Positions 28,955 to 37,353 of a stretch of 64,000 bases of DNA are shown in pieces. Position numbers and translations under genes: made by a program. Origin of the DNA: Luteimonas padinae (lineage in GTDB: Bacteria > Pseudomonadota > Gammaproteobacteria > Xanthomonadales > Xanthomonadaceae). The stretch is taken from positions 295,630 to 359,629 of the forward strand of contig NZ_BMZT01000003.1 of assembly GCF_014652935.1 (NCBI RefSeq), written 5' to 3'. A model generated the notes under the pieces. That model was given only the letters and a program-made list of their open reading frames with translations, made no database searches and was not told the origin of the DNA. Positions within the stretch are counted from its first letter, which is position 1, and the number at the start of each line of letters is the position of its first letter.

Positions 28955-29875
28955 ATGAAACCCCATGACAGACCGGCCGAAGCCACGCCGGACCTGAGGA
29001 AGTACGCGTGGCTGGCGATCGTGACGGCGGTGCTGACGGTGCTGCTCAAGGGCAGTGCCTGGGCGATCACCGGCTCGGTGGGCCTGCTGTCGGACGCCGC
29101 CGAATCGATGGTCAACCTCGTGGCCGCCATCGTGGCCCTGGTCTCGCTGACCATCGCCGCCCAGCCGGCCGACGACGACCACCACTTCGGCCACAGCAAG
29201 GCGGAGTATTTCTCCGCCGCGCTGGAAGGGATCATGATCTTCGTCGCCGCGGCCTCGATCATCTACTTGGGCATCGATCGCCTGCTCAATCCGCGGCCAC
29301 TGGGAGCGCTCGGCATCGGCCTCGCCATTTCGATCGTGGCCGCCGTCCTCAACGGTGTCGTCGGGCGGATCCTGATCCAGGTCGGCACCGAGCACCGCTC
29401 CATCACCCTGCGCGCCGACGGCAAGCATCTGATGGCCGACGTGTACACCTCGGTCGGGGTCGTGGTGGGCCTGGGGCTGGCGTGGCTGACGGGCTGGGAC
29501 TGGCTGGATCCGGTGATCGCGATCCTGGTGGGCGTCAACATCCTGGTTGTCGGCTACCGGCTGATGTCCGAATCCGCCTCCGGCCTGATGGACGCGACCC
29601 TGTCCCCCGAGGACAACGCCCGGATCCAGGCCATCCTGGACGCGCACGCCGAACCGGGCCGGATCGAGTTCCACGCCGTGCGGACCCGCGAATCGGGGGC
29701 CCGCCAGTTCATGGAGATGCACATGCTGGTGCCCGGCGACTGGACCGTCTTGCGCGGGCATGACGCCATGGAAGACCTGGTGGAGAAGATCGTGGCGGAG
29801 TTCCCGGCCATGCGCGTGACCGGGCACCTGGAGCCGGTCTCTGATCCCCGCAGCTACGAAGACATGGCCCTGTAG
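28955..29875 (+). CDS. FieF-type cation diffusion facilitator
   Basis: A 306-residue full-length CDF transporter: six helices (SVGLLSDAAESMVNL with the helix-2 Asp, HLMADVYTSVG with the helix-5 His/Asp) plus the C-terminal cytoplasmic metal-binding domain (FHAVRTRESGARQFMEMHMLVPG). DDDHHFGHSKAEYFSA is the conserved helix 2-3 loop. It should exchange Zn or Fe for protons across the inner membrane. It is the only one of the three CDF genes in the window with the C-terminal domain. It lies 130 bases upstream of copL, same strand, but a copL promoter intervenes. Confidence 0.92.
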   Translation: MKPHDRPAEATPDLRKYAWLAIVTAVLTVLLKGSAWAITGSVGLLSDAAESMVNLVAAIVALVSLTIAAQPADDDHHFGHSKAEYFSAALEGIMIFVAAASIIYLGIDRLLNPRPLGALGIGLAISIVAAVLNGVVGRILIQVGTEHRSITLRADGKHLMADVYTSVGVVVGLGLAWLTGWDWLDPVIAILVGVNILVVGYRLMSESASGLMDATLSPEDNARIQAILDAHAEPGRIEFHAVRTRESGARQFMEMHMLVPGDWTVLRGHDAMEDLVEKIVAEFPAMRVTGHLEPVSDPRSYEDMAL

Positions 29876-29992
29876 CCGAAAAACTGCTGCAGGCGCGTTG
29901 GGCTAGGCAGGCGACGAAGGGCTGGGGGCTCGATATTCGAGCTGCGTCCCGTGCGGTTGTCGCTGCGTTCATCCGGCGTTTATATCCGCACG

Positions 29993-29998
29993 TATACT
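29993..29998 (+). promoter_or_regulatory. Probable -10 element of island copL (leaderless start)
   Basis: TATACT lies 7 bases before the copL ATG at 30006, placing the start of transcription at the start codon. The chromosomal copL has the same design. An alternative pair, TTGTCG (29957) and TATATC (29981) with an 18-base spacer, would give a leader of under 20 bases. Confidence 0.4.
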
Positions 29999-30005
29999 AG
30001 GGCGC

Positions 30006-30431
30006 ATGCCTTTCCGCGCGCTCATGATGCGGTTGTTCCTGATCGTTGCCTTGCTGGCGAACGGTCCGGGCATCGCTGGCGCGTCCATGCACATGGAGCA
30101 CGTGCGCGACTCCCTGGGCGACGCGACGTACGCGACCACGGCGTCGACAGCAGCCGAGGCCATGGCTGCCTGCCACGGGGCCTCAGCGGCTGCTCCGGGG
30201 GCCGATGATCACCATTACCCCAAGGCCGCTGACCAGGCCGGGGCTGAATCGCCGTTGGACGACTGCTGTGAGGCGGGGAATTGCTGCCCCTGCATACACC
30301 ATTGCGCAGCGGCGCTCGCCGGGTCGGCACTCGCCGATTTCACCATCCGGTACCGGCACACCGCCGAACCGTTCCTGTCGGTGCACGCGTCCGCGGCCCT
30401 GACCAATCTCTTCCGACCTCCGATCGGCTAA
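30006..30431 (+). CDS. copL: CopL-family metal-binding leader protein (island copy)
   Basis: A 141-residue secreted protein: signal-like MPFRALMMRLFLIVALLANGPGIAGA, a Met/His/Cys-rich body (SMHMEHVRD, DDHHYPKAAD, DDCCEAGNCCPCIHHCAAALAG) and the typical ending LTNLFRPPIG. The Cys run DCCEAGNCCPCIHHC is a probable Cu(I) site. It is the first gene of a long copper block with copA 103 bases downstream. Compared with the chromosomal CopL it has denser cysteines but the same ending. Confidence 0.87.
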   Translation: MPFRALMMRLFLIVALLANGPGIAGASMHMEHVRDSLGDATYATTASTAAEAMAACHGASAAAPGADDHHYPKAADQAGAESPLDDCCEAGNCCPCIHHCAAALAGSALADFTIRYRHTAEPFLSVHASAALTNLFRPPIG

Positions 30432-30534
30432 GTGTCCCTGCGCGCCTTCCGAGGCGCTGATGGATCCTGTCCGCTGCTCCGCACTGACAGGGTAACGCTC
30501 GTCCCGCGAGCCTTCGACCTTTCCCGGAGTTCCC

Positions 30535-32388
30535 ATGTCATCCGATTCTTTCGGCCGTGCCGAGGGGCTGTCTGCCCCGTCGCGCCGCCGCTTCGTCCAG
30601 GGCCTTGCTGTTGGCGGGGCCGTCGCAACCTTGGGTCTGTGGCCCCGTTCCAGCTGGGCCGTCAAGGCCGAGGGCCTGCCCAACGTGCTCTCGGGCACCG
30701 ACTTCGATCTGACCATCGGCGAGACGCCGATGAACTTCACCGGCGCCACGCGCCCCGCGATCACGGTCAACGGATCCGTTCCGGCGCCGCTGCTGCGCTG
30801 GCGCGAGGGCACGACCGTCAACCTGCGGGTCCGCAATGCCCTGCCCCCCGGTTCCATCCATGGCGACCAGGCGTCGATCCACTGGCACGGCATCCTGCTG
30901 CCGGCGGACATGGACGGCGTGCCCGGGCTGAGCTTCAACGGCATCCACCGCGGCGAGACCTACCATTACCGCTTCAACGTCGTGCAAGGCGGCACCTACT
31001 GGTACCACAGCCATTCCGGTTTCCAGGAGCAGGCCGGTCTTTACGGGCCGCTGGTGATCGAGCCGCTGGAACCCGAGCCCTTCGCCTATGACCGCGACTA
31101 CGTGGTCATGCTCACCGATTGGACCGACCTCGATCCGAAGCGCCTGTTCGCCCGGCTCAAGAAGCGGTCGGACTTCGACAACTTCTCCAAGCAGACGGTC
31201 GGCGATTTCTTCGACGACGTGAAGCAGCACGGCCTGGCCGCCACGGTCGAAGACCGCAAGATGTGGGGCCAGATGCGGATGACCCCGACCGACCTGTCGG
31301 ACGTCAACGGCAACACCTATACCTTCCTCATGAACGGCACGACTTCGCTCGGCAACTGGACCGGCCTGTTCCGGTCGGGCGAGAAGGTCCGCCTCCGCTT
31401 CATCAACGGGTCCGCGATGACGTACTTCGACGTGCGCATTCCGGGCCTGAAGATGACCGTGGTCGCAGCCGATGGCCAGTACGTGCATCCGGTCACGGTC
31501 GATGAGTTCCGCATCGCCACGGCCGAGACGTTCGACGTCATCGTCGAACCGACCGGGCAGGATGCGTTCACTATCTTCGCGCAGGACACCGGCCGCACCG
31601 GCTACATCAGCGGCACGCTCGCCGTCAGGGAGGGGTTGCGGGCGCCCGTGCCCAACGTCGACCCCAAGCCACTCCTCACCATGGACGACATGGGCCACGG
31701 CGGAATGGGTGGCGGCGGTCACGACATGTCTTCGATGTCTCAGGGGGCAATGGCCGGCGGTGCGATGGCCGGAATGGACCACAGCGGCCACGACATGTCG
31801 TCGATGGCCGGAGGCGCGATGGCCGGCGAAAGCATGGCCGGCATGGATCACGGCGCCGACGGAATGCAGGAACACCCTGCCACCGAAACCGGCAACCCCC
31901 TGGTCGACATGCAGACGATGGCACCCACGCCCAAGCTGGATGATCCGGGCATCGGCCTGCGCGACAACGGCCGCCGCGTGCTGAGCTACGCCGACCTGCG
32001 AAGCACGTTCCGCGACCCCGACGGGCGCGAGCCCGGACGCACAGTCGAGTTGCACCTGACCGGCCACATGGAGCGCTTCGCGTGGTCGTTCAACGGAGTG
32101 AAGTTTGCTGACGCGGAGCCGCTGCGGCTGAACTACGGCGAGCGCCTGCGGATCGTGCTGGTCAACGACACGATGATGTCGCATCCGATCCACCTCCACG
32201 GCATGTGGAGCGACCTGGAGGACGAATCCGGCAACTTCATGGTGCGCAAGCACACCATCGACATGCCGCCGGGCACCAGACGCAGCTACCGGGTGCGCGC
32301 CGATGCGCTCGGCCGCTGGGCCTACCACTGCCACCTGCTCTATCACATGGAAGCCGGCATGTTCCGCGAAGTGCGGGTGGAGGAATGA
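30535..32388 (+). CDS. copA: Periplasmic multicopper oxidase CopA (island copy)
   Basis: A 617-residue PcoA/CopA-type oxidase. Twin-arginine signal SRRRFVQGLAVGGAV, then cupredoxin ligands IHWHG, YWYHSHS, HPIHLHG and YHCHLLYHMEAGMF. A Met/His/Gly-rich insert (about 385-445: MGHGGMGGGGHDMSSMSQGAM and repeats of MAGMDH) is longer than in the chromosomal copy. It oxidises periplasmic Cu(I). The stop overlaps the copB start by four bases. Its core is strongly similar to the chromosomal CopA, but the insert and signal differ, so they are separate lineages rather than a fresh duplication. Confidence 0.95.
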   Translation: MSSDSFGRAEGLSAPSRRRFVQGLAVGGAVATLGLWPRSSWAVKAEGLPNVLSGTDFDLTIGETPMNFTGATRPAITVNGSVPAPLLRWREGTTVNLRVRNALPPGSIHGDQASIHWHGILLPADMDGVPGLSFNGIHRGETYHYRFNVVQGGTYWYHSHSGFQEQAGLYGPLVIEPLEPEPFAYDRDYVVMLTDWTDLDPKRLFARLKKRSDFDNFSKQTVGDFFDDVKQHGLAATVEDRKMWGQMRMTPTDLSDVNGNTYTFLMNGTTSLGNWTGLFRSGEKVRLRFINGSAMTYFDVRIPGLKMTVVAADGQYVHPVTVDEFRIATAETFDVIVEPTGQDAFTIFAQDTGRTGYISGTLAVREGLRAPVPNVDPKPLLTMDDMGHGGMGGGGHDMSSMSQGAMAGGAMAGMDHSGHDMSSMAGGAMAGESMAGMDHGADGMQEHPATETGNPLVDMQTMAPTPKLDDPGIGLRDNGRRVLSYADLRSTFRDPDGREPGRTVELHLTGHMERFAWSFNGVKFADAEPLRLNYGERLRIVLVNDTMMSHPIHLHGMWSDLEDESGNFMVRKHTIDMPPGTRRSYRVRADALGRWAYHCHLLYHMEAGMFREVRVEE

Positions 32389-33533
32389 GCGCCATGATCG
32401 GTTCCAGCCGCCATCCCCTGGCCATCGGCCTGGCCTCCGCACTGTGGCTTGCCGCTGGGTTCGCGCCCGCGTGGGCGCAGGAGACAGACCACGCCTCGCA
32501 CCATCCGGAAGCGAAGCCGGCTCCAGCTGCGACACCATCGTCACCTGAGCCTGTTGACCCACACGCCGGCCACCAGCCGACTCCGACAGACACGATGTCC
32601 GATGATCACGGGGCCATGGACCACGGCTCCATGAAACATGGGGCCGCGGACACTGCCGGCAGCGATCACTCCACGATGGATCACTCCACGATGGACCACT
32701 CGGGGATGGACCACTCCACGATGGACCACTCCGAGATGGATCACTCTGGCATGGACCACGCGTCGATGGGCCATCAGCCTGGTGCCAGCCAGGATCTTCC
32801 GGCGACCGCGGAGCCGCACGAGCCCATCCCTGTCCTCACCCCGGCCGATCGCGCCGCGGCATTCAAGAACCTCGACGACCACGTGATACACGGCGAATCG
32901 ATCAACTCGTACTGGTCGCTTGACCGGCTCGAAGCGTGGGACGCGGATGAGGACGGCACCGGCATGGCTTGGGAAGCGAAAGCCTGGGTCGGCTCAGATT
33001 TGAACCGGCTTTGGCTCCGCAGCGAGGGCGAGCGTGCGGGCGGATCCACCGAGTCGGCGGATGTGGAAGTCCTGTACGGCCGGGCCATCGCCCGATGGTG
33101 GGATGCAGTCGCCGGTGTCCGACATGACTTCGGCTTTGGCGGCGGCCCGTCGCGCACTTATGCCGCGCTCGGCGTCATCGGCCTTGCCCCGTACAAGTTT
33201 GAAGTCGAAGCGACCGCGTACCTGGGCGAGTCCGGCCAGGTCGGGCTTGGGGCGGAAGCCGAATACGAAATGCTGTTCACCAACCGGCTGATCGGCCAGT
33301 GGCTCGTCGAGGGCGAAGCCTGGAGCAAGGACGATCCGGCGGTTGGAATCGGCAGCGGACTGAGCAAGGTCGAAGCGGGTTTCCGCCTGCGCTACGAGTT
33401 CCATCGGCAGTTCGCTCCCTATGTCGGCGTCGTCTGGGAGCGTGCCTACGGCGGAACGGCGGACCAGCGTCGCGCACGGTCCGGGGACGTCGACGACACC
33501 CGGGTCGTGGCCGGCGTCCGAATCTGGTTCTGA
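32385..33533 (+). CDS. copB: Copper resistance protein B (island copy)
   Basis: A 382-residue outer-membrane protein with a signal (LASALWLAAGFAPAWA), a long low-complexity metal-binding segment built from MDHS repeats (about 85-135) and a C-terminal CopB barrel ending AGVRIWF. It is about 54 residues longer than the chromosomal CopB, mostly because of the repeats. The ATG overlaps the copA stop (ATGA), and an upstream open extension is ignored. It binds copper at the outer membrane. Confidence 0.93.
   Translation: MSAMIGSSRHPLAIGLASALWLAAGFAPAWAQETDHASHHPEAKPAPAATPSSPEPVDPHAGHQPTPTDTMSDDHGAMDHGSMKHGAADTAGSDHSTMDHSTMDHSGMDHSTMDHSEMDHSGMDHASMGHQPGASQDLPATAEPHEPIPVLTPADRAAAFKNLDDHVIHGESINSYWSLDRLEAWDADEDGTGMAWEAKAWVGSDLNRLWLRSEGERAGGSTESADVEVLYGRAIARWWDAVAGVRHDFGFGGGPSRTYAALGVIGLAPYKFEVEATAYLGESGQVGLGAEAEYEMLFTNRLIGQWLVEGEAWSKDDPAVGIGSGLSKVEAGFRLRYEFHRQFAPYVGVVWERAYGGTADQRRARSGDVDDTRVVAGVRIWF
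32664..32768 (+). repeat. 15-bp tandem repeat coding MDHS-type units
   Basis: Seven consecutive 15-base units (GATCACTCCACGATG and variants) encode DHSTM, DHSGM and related five-residue blocks within copB. Because units are a multiple of three, copy number can change without a frameshift. Each adds a His and a Met, likely copper ligands. Confidence 0.8.
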
Positions 33534-33546
33534 TGGGAGAACACAC

Positions 33547-34317
33547 ATGCAACCAAAGACACGCAAGCGTGTTTGGTTGATCGGGGTTCCGCTGGTTCTC
33601 GTGGCGGGTACGGCGGGCTTCATCTGGGGCGGCGTGTACAACGTCGCCGCCGATGACATGCACACGAAGCCCGTGCATTTCCTGCTCGAAACCGCACGCG
33701 AGCGCTCCATCGTGTCACGTGCGGGACGGCTGGACGTGCCGTCGGGCCTAGACGATCGCACACGGATCGTCCAGGGCGCGGGCAACTATGCGGCGATGTG
33801 CGCTGGCTGCCACCTGGCCCCGTCGATGGCCGAAACCGAGTTGAGCCAGGGCCTGTATCCCACGCCGCCGGACCTCAGTAAACACAAGGTCGACGTGGCC
33901 AAAGCGTTCTGGGTGATCAAGCACGGGATCAAGGCCAGCGGCATGCCCGCCTGGGGCAAGAACATGAGCGACGAGTACATCTGGAACATGGCCGCGTTCC
34001 TGCAGGTGCTGCCCACGCTCGACGCGACTGCGTACAAGGAACTTGTCGACAGCAGCGAGGGCCATTCGCATGGCGGCGGCGAGACGCAAGGCCACCATGA
34101 CGACGAAAAGGCCGAGGATCACCCTGCCCCATCCGAGCCGGGCAACAACTCCATGCCGCATGCGCACCCGCCGGGCGTGGACGACGATCACCACGGCCCG
34201 ACACTCAGCGACACGGAAGTCGGGTTGGTGGACCACCGCCATCCCAACGGCAAGGTGGAGTCGCACCCTGCACCACACACGCCCGTGGCCGGTGACGGCC
34301 ATGCGCACACCCATTGA
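33547..34317 (+). CDS. Membrane-anchored cytochrome c with His-rich tail
   Basis: A 256-residue protein with one N-terminal membrane anchor (WLIGVPLVLVAGTAGFIWGG), a class I cytochrome c domain (heme site CAGCH, 85-89; axial Met probably 133 in GMPAWG) and a disordered His/Asp-rich tail of about 90 residues (HSHGGGETQGHHDDEK, DDDHHGP, HPAPHTPVAGDGHAHTH). It sits 13 bases after copB in the same operon. Electron transfer to or from CopA, or copper-linked redox sensing, is an inference. The His-rich tail suggests metal binding. Confidence 0.85.
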   Translation: MQPKTRKRVWLIGVPLVLVAGTAGFIWGGVYNVAADDMHTKPVHFLLETARERSIVSRAGRLDVPSGLDDRTRIVQGAGNYAAMCAGCHLAPSMAETELSQGLYPTPPDLSKHKVDVAKAFWVIKHGIKASGMPAWGKNMSDEYIWNMAAFLQVLPTLDATAYKELVDSSEGHSHGGGETQGHHDDEKAEDHPAPSEPGNNSMPHAHPPGVDDDHHGPTLSDTEVGLVDHRHPNGKVESHPAPHTPVAGDGHAHTH

Positions 34318-34336
34318 TCTCCTTGGAGCCCACGCA

Positions 34337-34846
34337 ATGAACGCAACAGCAATCTCGTTCACCCTCGCACTGGCACTGGCCGTCGTGTCCCCCGCAATGG
34401 CGCAGGCGACACAGCCGCACGCACATCACCCCGCTGCCGCGGCATCTGCGGACGTCGACGTCCCAGTCACTGCAGAGGCCGCGGTCGCCGTAGCGGAGCG
34501 TTTCAACAGCGCCCTGTCTAGCGGCGATCTGGCCACGGTCGAAGCCCTGCTCGCTGCCGACGTTCTCATCCTCGAGTCCGGGGGCGCCGAACACAGCCGC
34601 GAGGAATACATGGGCCATCACGCAGTCAGCGATGCGGCGTTCCTCAAGGGCGCCCATCGCCAGCTGCTCCGTCAGCGTGCACGAACCGCTGGCGAGTTCG
34701 CGTGGGTCGGAACCGAAAGCGAGCTGCACGCCCAGAAGGACGGCAAGCCACTGACCGTCCAGAGCACCGAAACGATGGTGCTGAAGCAGACCGCCGACGG
34801 CTGGCGGATCGTCCACATCCACTGGTCCTCGCGGACCAAGCGCTGA
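34337..34846 (+). CDS. Secreted SnoaL/DUF4440-like NTF2-fold protein
   Basis: A 169-residue protein with a signal peptide (ISFTLALALAVVSPAMA), then a His-rich stub (TQPHAHHPAA) and an NTF2-like domain: AVAERFNSALSSGDLATVEALLAADV, VLILESGG, and the ending TMVLKQTADGWRIVHIHWSS. DUF4440-type proteins are often uncharacterised ligand binders. It lies 19 bases after the cytochrome gene. Periplasmic copper handling is inferred from context only. Confidence 0.75.
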   Translation: MNATAISFTLALALAVVSPAMAQATQPHAHHPAAAASADVDVPVTAEAAVAVAERFNSALSSGDLATVEALLAADVLILESGGAEHSREEYMGHHAVSDAAFLKGAHRQLLRQRARTAGEFAWVGTESELHAQKDGKPLTVQSTETMVLKQTADGWRIVHIHWSSRTKR

Positions 34847-34860
34847 GTCGAGAGTTTGAA

Positions 34861-35385
34861 ATGACTACGCTCAGATTGCACCGCCTGACTTTTGTGGTCC
34901 TTGCCGTGGCTGGTCTGGGTGCTTGCACCCAGGATGCTTCATCCGCGCAACCCACAACCTCGCCCTCCGCACAGGTTGTCGTCCAATCAGCCGACGCGAC
35001 TCCAGCAGCCCTGCCACGCATGACCGTCCACAAGACCCCGACCTGCGGGTGCTGCGGTGCCTGGATCGACCACGTGCAGAAGGCGGGCTTCACCGTGGAT
35101 GTGCACGACATGGATGACCTGGGGCCGCTCAAGGAGCGGCTGGGTGTCCCCTATGCAAAGGGCTCCTGCCACACGGCCGAGATCGGCGGATACGTCATCG
35201 AAGGCCACGTCCCGGCCGCGGACATCAAGCGTCTCCTCGAAGAAAAGCCGGACGCACGCGGCCTGGTCCTCCCAGGGATGCCGCTTGGTTCTCCCGGCAT
35301 GGAGGTTCCGGAGGGGCGACAGCAGCCGTACACGGTCGAGCTGGTCCATCGCGACGGAACCACTGAACCGTTCGCACAGCACTGA
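34861..35385 (+). CDS. DUF411 lipoprotein (island copy)
   Basis: A 174-residue protein, likely a lipoprotein (LGAC, Cys22), with the DUF411 domain: TPTCGCCGAW (Cys62, Cys64, Cys65), GVPYAKGSCHTAE, GGYVIEGHVP and GMPLGSPGMEVP. It is close in sequence to the copy at 308-877 across this core. It begins 14 bases after the preceding stop and is part of the copper operon. The gene belongs with copB in both loci, which supports a linked role in periplasmic copper. Confidence 0.88.
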   Translation: MTTLRLHRLTFVVLAVAGLGACTQDASSAQPTTSPSAQVVVQSADATPAALPRMTVHKTPTCGCCGAWIDHVQKAGFTVDVHDMDDLGPLKERLGVPYAKGSCHTAEIGGYVIEGHVPAADIKRLLEEKPDARGLVLPGMPLGSPGMEVPEGRQQPYTVELVHRDGTTEPFAQH

Positions 35386-35455
35386 TCCGTCGCAGCAACA
35401 GGGGGCGGTGTTGCGGGCGCGCCGATTCTCGCCCGCAAGGAAGAAGGAGAACCAC

Positions 35456-35806
35456 ATGACTCACCATTCCGCCGCACACCGGTCCCAGGCCATGAACGAG
35501 TGCATCGACAACTGCACGCAGTGTCATGACATCTGCCTGGAGACCATCAACTACTGCCTGACCAAAGGAGGTGCCCACGCGACCCCAGAGCACATTGCAC
35601 TACTTGCGACGTGTGCCGATATCTGCGCAACCAGTGCCGACGCGATGCTGCGCGGTGCCAGCGCTCACGACGTGGTTTGCGGTGCCTGCGCGGAGATCTG
35701 CCGCCAGTGCGCCGATGCATGCGACGCCATGAACGACCCGGAGATGGCGCGCTGCGCCGAAGTTTGTCGCCGTTGCGCGGAAAGCTGCAGCGCCATGGCG
35801 GCTTGA
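35456..35806 (+). CDS. Csp-like four-helix-bundle copper-storage protein
   Basis: A 116-residue protein with no signal, rich in cysteines on helices: ECIDNCTQCHDICLETINYC, TCADICATSADAM, VVCGACAEICRQCADACDAM, RCAEVCRRCAESC. CxxxC spacing that lines one helix face is the hallmark of Csp proteins, which store many Cu(I) ions inside the bundle. The count (about 15 Cys) fits. The lack of an export signal suggests the cytosolic Csp3-like type. AAGAAGGAG lies upstream. A 12-base-pair hairpin follows the gene, so transcription may end here. Confidence 0.9.
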   Translation: MTHHSAAHRSQAMNECIDNCTQCHDICLETINYCLTKGGAHATPEHIALLATCADICATSADAMLRGASAHDVVCGACAEICRQCADACDAMNDPEMARCAEVCRRCAESCSAMAA

Positions 35807-35812
35807 CGCGTC

Positions 35813-35841
35813 GAGGATCCCGCCTGAGCGGCGGGATCCTC
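35813..35841 (+). terminator. Strong hairpin after csp-like gene
   Basis: GAGGATCCCGCC and GGCGGGATCCTC (12 perfect pairs, 5-base loop TGAGC) follow the stop by 6 bases. There is no T-tract, so it is either a weak intrinsic terminator or an RNA-stabilising stem. It divides the copLAB operon from copCD. Confidence 0.6.
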
Positions 35842-35968
35842 ATCTCAAATATCACAAGCCGACCAACCGTGGTTTCGGTGACAGCCCGACACCTAACGCT
35901 TGTCGGATCCAACACAGCACGGCGCCGAACGGGGCTTTGCATCACATTCGCAATGAGGATTTATCCCT

Positions 35969-36352
35969 ATGAAATCATCAAACGTCCTTCGCTCCTTCGC
36001 GCTCGTCCTCGCGATTGCGGCTGGGCAGTTCTCCCTGCAGATCGCGCACGCCCACGCCGCGCTGCAGCAGTCCACACCGGCGGCAAATGCGGTGGTGGCT
36101 TCGCCGGGCCAGATCGTTCTCGTGTTCAACGAAACATTGATTCCGCGGGCGTCGCGTCTCAAGTTGCTCATGAAGCACGGGAGTTCCACCATGCCGATCG
36201 AGAATTTCACGACCGAGATCGTCAACAACGGTAAGACCCTGCGTGCCAAGTTGCCCCAGCCGCTGACTCCGGGCGTCTATACCGTGGAATACCGCGCCGT
36301 TGGAGGCGACAACCACCCCATGACCGGCAATTTCAGTTTCACGGTGCGCTGA
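35969..36352 (+). CDS. copC: Copper-binding periplasmic protein CopC
   Basis: A 127-residue protein with a signal peptide (ALVLAIAAGQFSLQIAHA) ending directly before HAALQQSTPAANAVV, so the mature protein begins with His-Ala as CopC does for its Cu(II) N-terminal site. GDNHPMTGNFSFTV contains the conserved C-terminal His. The Met-rich Cu(I) loop of classic CopC is reduced. It is next to copD, 10 bases downstream, forming the usual copCD pair. Confidence 0.92.
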   Translation: MKSSNVLRSFALVLAIAAGQFSLQIAHAHAALQQSTPAANAVVASPGQIVLVFNETLIPRASRLKLLMKHGSSTMPIENFTTEIVNNGKTLRAKLPQPLTPGVYTVEYRAVGGDNHPMTGNFSFTVR

Positions 36353-36362
36353 GGAGCAACAA

Positions 36363-37292
36363 ATGTTCGACCTCTCGGCTTATGCACTGAGATTCCTGGA
36401 ATACCTTGTTCTCATGGTGCTTTTCGGGGTTCCACTGTTCGGTTGGTACGGTTCGCGTCGATCGACACTCGCCGACGCCTTGGCCGGGTGGCCACTCATG
36501 GGCGTTCTATTGGTGAGTGCCGCCGTCGGTACTGTGCTCACCGGGGCCGATATCGTTCTCAAAACCGCGGGCATCATGGGAATGCCGGTTGCCGACGTTG
36601 ATCGCGCATCGCTTGGCTGGTATCTGCTCGAGACGTCCGCGGGCCGGGCAGCCATGGCGAGAGGCGCGCTGCTGGTCGCCCTGATGTTCGTGCTCGGATG
36701 GCATCGTCGCCGCGGGAAGGTGGAGACCGCCTTCCCGCTGGCGGCGACGCTGGCGGGCGGCGCACTCGCTTCTCTGGCATGGAACGGCCACGCGGCCGCT
36801 GGTGAGGGCGTGGCAGGCGCGGTCCGGCTTGCTGCGGGCCTTGTCCATCTTCTTGCGGCAGGCGGCTGGATCGCAGCGGTCCTGATGTTCCTGGGGATGC
36901 TCCTGCGCGGCAAGGAGGCCTCCGGCAGCGGGCGTCTGCGATCAACGCATGACTTTCTGCATGGATTTTCGACGCTGGGAACGATTTTCGTTGCTGCGCT
37001 CGTCGTGTCCGGCATCGTGCACTACGGGGATCTCACCGCGTGGTCGTTTTCGGCCCTGTTTCAGAGCACCTACGGGAAGTTCCTGCTGTTCAAACTGGCT
37101 CTGTTCGGCGGAATGCTGGGCCTAGGGGCGCTGCACCGATGGACGCTGGTGCCGCGCCTGGGACGGGCGCTGACCAGCGGAGAACCTGCACAGGAGGCGC
37201 GTGCTTTGCGGCAAAGTGTTACGGCTGAGGCCGCGCTAGCCATCTTGATCCTGATTGTTGTTTCAGTTCTCGGGACGCTCAGCCCCGAATAG
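36363..37292 (+). CDS. copD: Copper homeostasis membrane protein CopD
   Basis: A 309-residue protein with eight or more hydrophobic helices. Motifs typical of the CopD domain: [34 protein letters not shown], with conserved His residues in helices, [23 protein letters not shown], and [27 protein letters not shown]. CopD is thought to pass copper across the inner membrane with CopC. It is followed 61 bases on by the P-type ATPase gene. Confidence 0.92.
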   Translation: MFDLSAYALRFLEYLVLMVLFGVPLFGWYGSRRSTLADALAGWPLMGVLLVSAAVGTVLTGADIVLKTAGIMGMPVADVDRASLGWYLLETSAGRAAMARGALLVALMFVLGWHRRRGKVETAFPLAATLAGGALASLAWNGHAAAGEGVAGAVRLAAGLVHLLAAGGWIAAVLMFLGMLLRGKEASGSGRLRSTHDFLHGFSTLGTIFVAALVVSGIVHYGDLTAWSFSALFQSTYGKFLLFKLALFGGMLGLGALHRWTLVPRLGRALTSGEPAQEARALRQSVTAEAALAILILIVVSVLGTLSPE

Positions 37293-37353
37293 CTGTTTAA
37301 CCCGCAATGGCACACTGCCTTGGCAGTCCATCTCCAGTAAAGCGAGCATCGGC

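Noticed and set aside
32664..32768. CRISPR-like tandem units.
   Set aside because: Units are 15 bases with no unique spacers and encode protein repeats within copB.
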